Assembly (NCBI RefSeq): GCF_910594005.1
Contig: NC_057848.1
Span: 47,385,616-47,449,615 of the forward strand
Direction of reading: 5' to 3'
Length of the DNA: 64,000 nt
Source of the DNA: Cervus elaphus
Taxonomy: Eukaryota; Chordata; Mammalia; Artiodactyla; Cervidae
Below the pieces are notes generated by a model, which saw only the letters and a program-made list of their open reading frames with translations, was not told where the DNA came from and ran no database searches. The position numbers and the translations under genes are program-made. Shown piece by piece: positions 57,545 through 64,000 of the stretch; the first letter of the stretch is position 1; each line of letters starts with the position of its first letter.

Positions 57545-57695
57545 ATTTTTTTCTACCTGGGCCTTAGTTTTCTTATCTGTGAAATGGGAGTAATGTTTAT
57601 CACTTGACATCACACACCTGTGCTAAGAATTAAATGAGATTACATATACAGGTACCTGGTGATGTATAAAAATAATATTAGTAATTGTTATTTTT
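57545..57695 (+). repeat. MIR SINE fragment
   Basis: TTAGTTTTCTTATCTGTGAA, ATGGGAGTAATGTTTATCAC, GAATTAAATGAGATTACATA. Confidence 0.7.
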
Positions 57696-57704
57696 ATTAC
57701 TTTA

Positions 57705-57835
57705 AAAAATATTTATTTATTTTCTGCCATGCCACAGGGCATGTGGGATCTTAGTTCCTCAACCAGGGATCAAATGTGTACCACCTGCAGTGGAAGCACG
57801 AAGTCTTAACTTTCCTAACCACCAGGGAAGTCTCA
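57705..57835 (-). repeat. CHR-type SINE
   Basis: Reverse copy: GGCATGTGGGATCTTAGTTC, AACCAGGGATCAAATGTGTA, CCTAACCACCAGGGAAGTCT on +. Confidence 0.85.
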
Positions 57836-58286
57836 GTGATGGTTATTTTTAGATATGATTACTCTTCTCATCTCAGTTAGGCTTCTAAATGGGCCCATGT
57901 GTCAGATTCCAAAGTGACTGTAGGAGCTGTCAGCATGATCCAGGACAGAGTGTTAAATATCTGGTTAATGAGGTAGGGGGAAAAATCAACATTAGGGTTT
58001 GACTACATTAATCATAGTTGGACTAAACCAATTCACTAGCTATTCAACTAAACTTTATGATAATTCATTTAAAATTTTTGTGGTCAAGGATTCCTTTAAT
58101 TATCTGAAAGCTATACACTGTTTCCACAGAAAAATGCATATAAACACATCAATGAACATTTTAAACAAATCTCAAGTGGGCTCTGAAATCCAAGTATGAA
58201 ACTTTTAGGGGTCTTGAGTCCAATTTTAAAATCCTCAAGAAAGAGGTTTTTAAAAAATGTTAAAAATTTTTTTTTTTTTGCTATTT

Positions 58287-59040
58287 AAAAAACTGAGATA
58301 AGCCACTATGGAAAACAGTGTGGAGATTCCTTAAAAAACTGGAAATAGAACTGCCGTATCACCCAGCAATCCCACTCCTGGGCATACACACCAAGGAAAC
58401 CAGATCTGAAAGAGACACGTGCACCCCAATGTTCATCGCAACACTTGTTTATAATAGCCAGGACATGGAAGCAACCTAGATGCCCATCAGCAGACGAATG
58501 GATAAGGAAGCTATGGTACATATACACTATGGAATATTACTCAGCCATTAAAAAGAATTCATTTGAATCAGTTCTAATGAGATGGATGAAACTGGAGCCC
58601 ATTATACAGAGTGAAGTAAGCCAGAAAGATAAAGACCAATACAGTATACTAATGCATATATATGGAATTTAAAAAGATGATAATGATAACCCTATATGCA
58701 AAAGAGAAAAAGAGACACAGATGTACAGAACAGACTTTTGGACTCTGTGGGAGAAGGCGAGGGTGGGATGTTCTGAGAGAATAGCATTGAAACAAGTATA
58801 CTATCAAGGGTGAAACAGATCACCAGCCCAGGTTGGATGCATGAGACAAGTGCTCAGGGCTGGTGCACTGGGAAGATCCAGAGGGATGGGATGCGGAGGG
58901 AGGGGGGAGGGGGGATCGGGATGGGGAACACATGTAAATCCATGGCTGATTCATGTCAATGTATGGCAAAAACCACTGCAATATTGTAAAGTAGTTAGCC
59001 TCCAACGAATAAAAATAAATGAAAAAAAAAACTGAGATAA
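58287..59040 (+). mobile_element. 5'-truncated ruminant L1 (ORF2 C-terminus and 3' UTR) with target duplication
   Basis: About 725 bp. An intact reading stretch at 58445-58672 encodes the conserved L1 ORF2 end (DEWIRKLWYIYTMEYYSAIK to ILMHIYGI-stop). The 3' UTR, AATAAA and an A tail follow. AAAACTGAGATAA flanks the element at about 58289 and 59028, a target duplication. The 5' truncation leaves no endonuclease or reverse-transcriptase core, so it is immobile on its own. Confidence 0.93.
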
Positions 59041-59390
59041 AACTGACATAAAACATTATATTAGTTTTAGGAGTATGGTATGATTCAGTATTTGTATATA
59101 TTTCAAAATAATCACCACGATAAATCTAGTTGACATCCATCACCACATGTAGTTACAGTTTTTTTTTCCCAGAGATGAGGACTTTCAAGATCTATTCTCT
59201 TAGCAACTGTCAAATATACAATACAGTATTATTAACTACAGTCACCATGCTGTACATTACATACTCAAATTTTTAAACTGGAACTTTGTACCTTTTGACC
59301 TCCTTCACCCATTTCACCAACCCTTTACTCCTTGCCTCTGGCCACCACCAATCTGTTCTCTCTCTGTATGTATTAGCTCTTTTTTTTGGG
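59041..59390. repeat. Old L1 3'-UTR-like sequence
   Basis: ATCACCACGATAAATCTAGT, GACATCCATCACCACATGTA and AACTACAGTCACCATGCTGT are typical of old mammalian L1 UTRs. The younger L1 was inserted at its edge. Confidence 0.6.
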
Positions 59391-59559
59391 GGGGGAGGTG
59401 GTATCCAACATCTAAATGACATGTAGAATTTTTATCTTAGTGGCCTGGATGAGTGCAAAGCCAACATTCTCATTTCAGACTCTGGTCTTCCTTTGCTCCT
59501 TTTATGCACTTTGCTTTTTAAAATAACCTCTATAAGTACCTCCCTCCAATTATAAAAGT

Positions 59560-60240
59560 GGTATTTTTTCATTGCAGAAAAACTGGAAAGTATAGAAAAA
59601 TACAAAGAAAGCAATTATCTGTAATCCTATTCTCCAGTGTGAATCACTGCTAATCATTTCCAGCATTTCATAGCCACTTTTAAAAAATATAATCTTACAC
59701 TTAAAGAATACAAGAATTGTTTTATATTCTACTTTTCAGTTAATGTTTTATCTCCATCATTCCTCATGTTATTAGATATTCTGAATATGTGGATTTTAAT
59801 GGTTACATCAACATGATAAACATTTATCTATCCTTTCTCCTATTGTTGGAAATTAGTTTTTGTTGTCCATTTTTCTTTCAATGTTCATGATTTGTTGAGA
59901 ATTTTGGTAAATAATTATTTCCTTAATACAAAACCCTATAAGGGAAATTACTGGGTCAAATGATAACATATTAAAGACTCCTGATGCGACTTGAGATATT
60001 ACTTTATAGTGCACAAAGGTTTACAAATGTATGCTCTTATCAACTAGCAGTGGAGGAGTTCATGTCTACATTGTAACCAGCACTGAGTATTATCATTGTT
60101 AGTAAGCTTTTCCCAATATGAGAGTGGAGAAAATGGTATGTTATTGTGGTTTAAATTTGCATGTATTTGGTTACCAAAATGAGATTGAACCTTTTAAAAT
60201 GGCTATTGGCCACACCTATGTCTTCTATGAATTGTCTGCT
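59560..60240 (-). repeat. Old L1 fragment, antisense
   Basis: Diverged antisense L1 phrases: TACTGGGTCAAATGATAACA, CTTATCAACTAGCAGTGGAG, GGCTATTGGCCACACCTATG. Confidence 0.55.
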
Positions 60241-61988
60241 ATTTTCAATGTTTTTTGGTTTCAGTTTCTTCATCAGCCAGCTGGGGCTAATGATATTTGC
60301 CCTTAGTTTTGAGCTTCTGCAGGAAAAAAAAAAAAAGACAGCAAGTGTTCCATACCATGAATTCCAGAAGACTAGCAATTAGATACTCCAATTATTTGGG
60401 AGGCAGTCTAGTTAGCTGCAGTGGTAGGTTTCATTCATGGAATAGAGCCACAGATTGGAAGCATGACTCTTTAACCACCTGTAGCCTGTGTGTGCTGTGT
60501 TGTAGCATAAATACAAACTAACCTGCTGCTATAACCTAAAAGGTGATAGAGAAGCACATATTTCCTGTCTTTTGATACACAGAGCTTGGAAACCTACACA
60601 AAACCAGGTGTTCTTTCTTCAACTACCTTTCCTGTGGTTTTATAGCCACATATCTCTAACTGTAACACTGTTCATTTACAATAGCTGTAAAATATCCATG
60701 TACTCCCAGAGAAGGTTGTAACTGTTACAATTTATGTTATAATGGTAGTTAAAGAGCCAAAGTAACAAGTGATTTCCAGTTCAACTAAATTTGTGGTTTT
60801 ATTTGTCTGATAGATTAAGTTTACTACTCAAGAACACATTTCTTAATAAAGTCATTAGAGCAACACAAGCAAGGGACCACTGTTAAAAATCCACTACAAA
60901 GTGAGCAGAGGAAAAGTCTGCCTAATGTTCTTTTCTCTGCCTGTCAAGATTTGTGCTACCATGCTTCTCTGTTTCTGGATAATGCACTCTGATATTCAGA
61001 TGTTGCTGAAACACTAGTTTCAAAGTCAGGTTTGGAAGGTAATGTGAAATTCGGCTCAGAGCTGCAAGGAGATGAAAGAATTGAAGATGCCACAGCCCTC
61101 CATCTGGCGAGTCTCCTGTGGAACTCGTGAGAAGACTGCGGGAAAGAATGGTTTTTTTAGGTAAGCTCCTTGACCCTCCTTCTTGACTGCTTATGTGACT
61201 CCAGTCTCTATGGCAGGAAGCAGAACTAGGCTGACCGTCTCTGACTGCTGGGGTCATGAGCAAGGTTGGAAAAGCAACGTGTTCATACAAGCTGTTGTTT
61301 GCCTGAAAGACAGTAATAGCCCTTGACCCAAGTGTGGGCCATCAATCCTTATTTCAGCTCTTCCCCCAAACAATCTATAGCAATCTGTGACCTGGAAAAG
61401 AGAGGGGCAAAGCAAAGGTTGACGTTTGAGAACAGCCCCAAGTTAAAAAGGGTCCCTTTGGACGAGCTGCACATTGAACGAGAGATTTGAGTTTGGCAAC
61501 TGATGAGTTATCCATTGGGGTAAGGAAGCTGGACTTGGTAAAATTTTTCATAAGAAAGGATATATTTGTGCTTTAATTTATTCTTTGGTTTTCTTTAGGC
61601 TTTTTTTCAGCTTTGCTCAAGAGAAGTAAGGAGAAAGGCTTGCTTTTTGTTCACACTTGGACCAGAGAGGAAAGTAAAGAGTATGCCCTGGGGAGCCATG
61701 GGTTGTGTTGCCAGCAGGAATCAACGTACCTGCAAAGCGTGAGCACAGGCCAAAGACCCAAAGAAAGGTGTCTCTGCCTCCCCCCAGAGCCTTTCCTCGC
61801 TCTTTCTGAGGAGTTTGTGTTTTAATTGCTTAAGAGACAGTCCTTTCAACCCCCTTCAATTTGAGACTCATTCAATTAGTAGCCTAAAGATTATATTAGG
61901 TTGATCTATAAGGCAACTGCTGGTATTTGAGTGTTTTTTTGGTCTACAAAAAGGGCAGCTTGCTATGGTTTAACCCAACACACACACA

Positions 61989-62111
61989 CACCAACAGGAA
62001 AGTATTTAATCAAGAGCAAAGTAATTTAGTGCAAAATTGTCCAAGTTAAATGGTATGGCAGAAATCAGGTGAGAGGAATGAATAAGGTTTTGAAGAAGAA
62101 CTGGTATGCCC
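61989..62111 (+). repeat. Inverted repeat, left arm
   Basis: About 123 bp that recurs in reverse complement at 62983-63108 with about 90 percent identity. The core from GTTAAATGGTATGGCAGAAA to GAATGAATAAGGTTTT (47 bases) is identical. I do not recognise the family. Confidence 0.85.
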
Positions 62112-62689
62112 ATTTGCACATATGCACACAGTGCTAAACTCTAAGCTACAATCAGAGCAGTTGATTTTCTTTCACAAGAAAGGAGGAAAAGGCTGAATTT
62201 TCAAGGATGCTGTCTAGCATTTCAACTCACAATGCAACTGAGGTACCTGTTAGATTTTTGCTGAAGAAGTTTGAAGGTGAATAAGTCAGATGGGCCAAAT
62301 ATCCACTTCGTGGTTTGGAAGACATACTGCATTTAAGTTTCATGAAGCTGCGAGAATGGATGCAGGAGTCAGAGCTGCTTTTAAATTGGGACACGCTCCT
62401 TTATTCTCACTGGTTTAAAGGTAATTAGTACTTAATTTTTAGATATTGATCAATACAATTCTAAAGATTTTATTTTTGACTGATATTGCTATGCTGACAA
62501 TCAAAAACCACTTAGGCTTACTTTTATTTCAGAGTGGCCTACAAAGGAACAGGGCATGTAGGCAACATTAACATCAGCCTCCATTACTCCACTGGAAACT
62601 TTTTTTAACCTGTATTTTTCTTTTTTCCTCCCAAGACACTCTGTTTACCTGGGTAGTCAACAGAGTTTTAGTGCCAGAAGAAATCTTAC

Positions 62690-62915
62690 AACATGGGCTA
62701 TTGAGCTGGACTGCCTAGGTTCAAATCCTGTGTCACCCTTTACTAGCTGTGTGACCTCTATGTGCCTCAGTTTCTTTATCTGTAAAGTGAGAATGCTAAT
62801 AAGAGAACACGTCTGATAAGATGTTATGAGTAGTAAATAAGTTACTCTATGGCAATATACATATAGGATGTCAATGAATGTTAGCTGTTATAATTATGAT
62901 TAGTGGTAACAATAC
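62690..62915 (+). repeat. MIR SINE
   Basis: GGTTCAAATCCTGTGTCACC, TAGCTGTGTGACCTCTATGT, CAGTTTCTTTATCTGTAAAG, ATGTCAATGAATGTTAGCTG. It lies in the spacer of the inverted repeat. Confidence 0.8.
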
Positions 62916-62982
62916 TACTAATAATAGAGATTGTATAGACCATATCTCTCATTTTATAGATGGGAAAAGTGCTGCAAAATTG

Positions 62983-63108
62983 TGGGCATACTAGTTCTTC
63001 TTTAAAACCTTATTCATTCCTCTCACCTGATTTCTGCCATACCATTTAACCTGGACACTTTTTGCATTAAATTAATTTGCTCTGGTTTAAATATTTTCCT
63101 GTTGGTGA
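62983..63108 (-). repeat. Inverted repeat, right arm
   Basis: Reverse complement of 61989-62111. On + it reads TGGGCATACTAGTTCTTC through CCTCACC-type core to CCTGTTGGTG. The flanks on both sides are unrelated to those of the left arm. Confidence 0.85.
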
Positions 63109-64000
63109 ATTCATCTGGGTGACCATACAATAGGCATTTACAAATTTTAATACCAATTAACTAATACTTATATGCAAATGAAATAGTGTGTGAAATAAGA
63201 CTTTCTGCCTAGTTATCTTAGCAGAGTTGTCCCAGGATTAACAAACATAGTTGTTTCTATGATTTGAAGGCCCCAAGGACCCCCCTGACCCCGAAAACCA
63301 ACACTGCTCAGTAGCCTTGATGCCTGAAATCTCCAGGTGACGCCTTATGGGTAAATACACTGTTACTTGGGACAGAGAACCACAGATATATTTTTAAAAC
63401 AGACCAATCTATCTGTAAGCAGGCTTCTTACCTAAATTTTCACAAAATGAATCCCTCCAGCAAACCTGGGGAGAAGGAAGTCAAAACAGCATGAAGCAAA
63501 CATGTTTTCTGAGAAAGGAGGGAGATGCTAGAGGGAACGGGCGTCCCATGTTCCCCATCACTTGTCAGCCTGGGACCTTGTGTTTCACGTAGGCTTGTTC
63601 TGCCTTTCAGAGCTCAGCTCACGTAGGACTAGTCACATGTTGCATTTTAAAACCACTCTACCCTGTTCTTAGTTATCTTTGAATGGAGAGAAAAACAATC
63701 AATTGTGAGGGTTTTTAGACGAGTCTTCGCTTCATTTTGCTTGTAAACACATAATCATCTTACTTGATTTGATGACTTCAGTTTGAAGTGCTAAGCTTCT
63801 TGGATTTTTTTTTCTTTTTAATAAAGGACGCTGCAGTTTTGGAGCTTGCTGTCACCTCACATCTCAGTCTGAGAAATCTTGTAAAGAGCTCTGAGGTCCA
63901 GTGCTGGGATAAGTCTCATCTAAACAGCATTACGATTCATGGACACAGCAAGGCGCAATCTGGATGTAGTTTCTAAACCAGTTTGCTTTCCGTGAATGTC

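Larger units (their letters stand above)
56818..64000 (-). other. TENM1: TENM1 intron (incomplete)
   Basis: At least 7.2 kb. It holds a MIR, a CHR element, a young L1, older L1 remnants and the inverted repeat pair listed separately. The stretches 56820-57320, 57840-58280, 60310-61985 and 63120-64000 contain no recognised exon. Confidence 0.75.

Noticed and set aside
60922..61290. 122-residue minus-strand frame in the TENM1 intron
   Set aside because: Low-complexity Ser/His-rich translation without recognisable motifs; the next real TENM1 exon upstream was not found before 64000.

Overview
This is mammalian nuclear DNA from a ruminant X chromosome. The evidence is twofold. The coding exons are clear orthologues of two neighbouring Xq25 genes, SH2D1A (SAP) and TENM1 (teneurin-1). 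The interspersed repeats include ruminant-specific families: Bov-tA and Bov-A2 SINEs, CHR-type tRNA-Glu SINEs and young bovine-type L1 3' ends. The exact species (cattle, sheep, goat, buffalo, deer) cannot be fixed by eye. I saw no bacterial operon, CRISPR array or prokaryotic mobile system, and most short open frames here are chance or repeat-derived.

Layout. 1-525: the 3' end of an open frame on + with a degenerate RanBP2-type zinc finger, matching the TEX13 family (probably TEX13D). 526-13450: intergenic, full of SINEs plus MIR and L2 relics. 13601-34656: SH2D1A on +, four coding exons of 137, 64, 145 and 41 bp that join in frame into a 128-residue single-SH2 adaptor. Its 14.7 kb first intron holds a full MaLR LTR element that sits inside a MIR and whose two LTRs each carry an L1 tail. 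About 34657-39270: SH2D1A 3' UTR and the short convergent interval. 39270-43933: the long TENM1 3' UTR, free of recognisable SINEs. 43934-56817: the last five coding exons of TENM1 on the minus strand (2808 bp, 936 codons with stop, all phases agreeing), encoding the C-terminal third of teneurin-1: YD-repeat shell, Rhs-associated core and the GHH/TCAP end. 56818-64000: the next TENM1 intron, with a young L1 in an old LINE and an unexplained 125-bp inverted repeat pair.

The two main genes are transcribed toward each other. SH2D1A encodes an intracellular lymphocyte adaptor of SLAM-family receptors; TENM1 encodes a type II transmembrane neuronal adhesion protein. They are neighbours, not a functional unit. 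The parts most worth a second look are structural: the triple-nested MIR/MaLR/L1 locus with L1 tails at matching sites of both LTRs, a candidate L1 3' transduction near 45.4 kb, a poly(T)-only insertion with target duplication at 32.75 kb, the expanded palindromic array at 21.8-22.05 kb, a tRNA-Ile-like relic at 54.85 kb, and the inverted repeat at 62-63.1 kb. All repeat family names come from recognising consensus features by eye, so boundaries are approximate.
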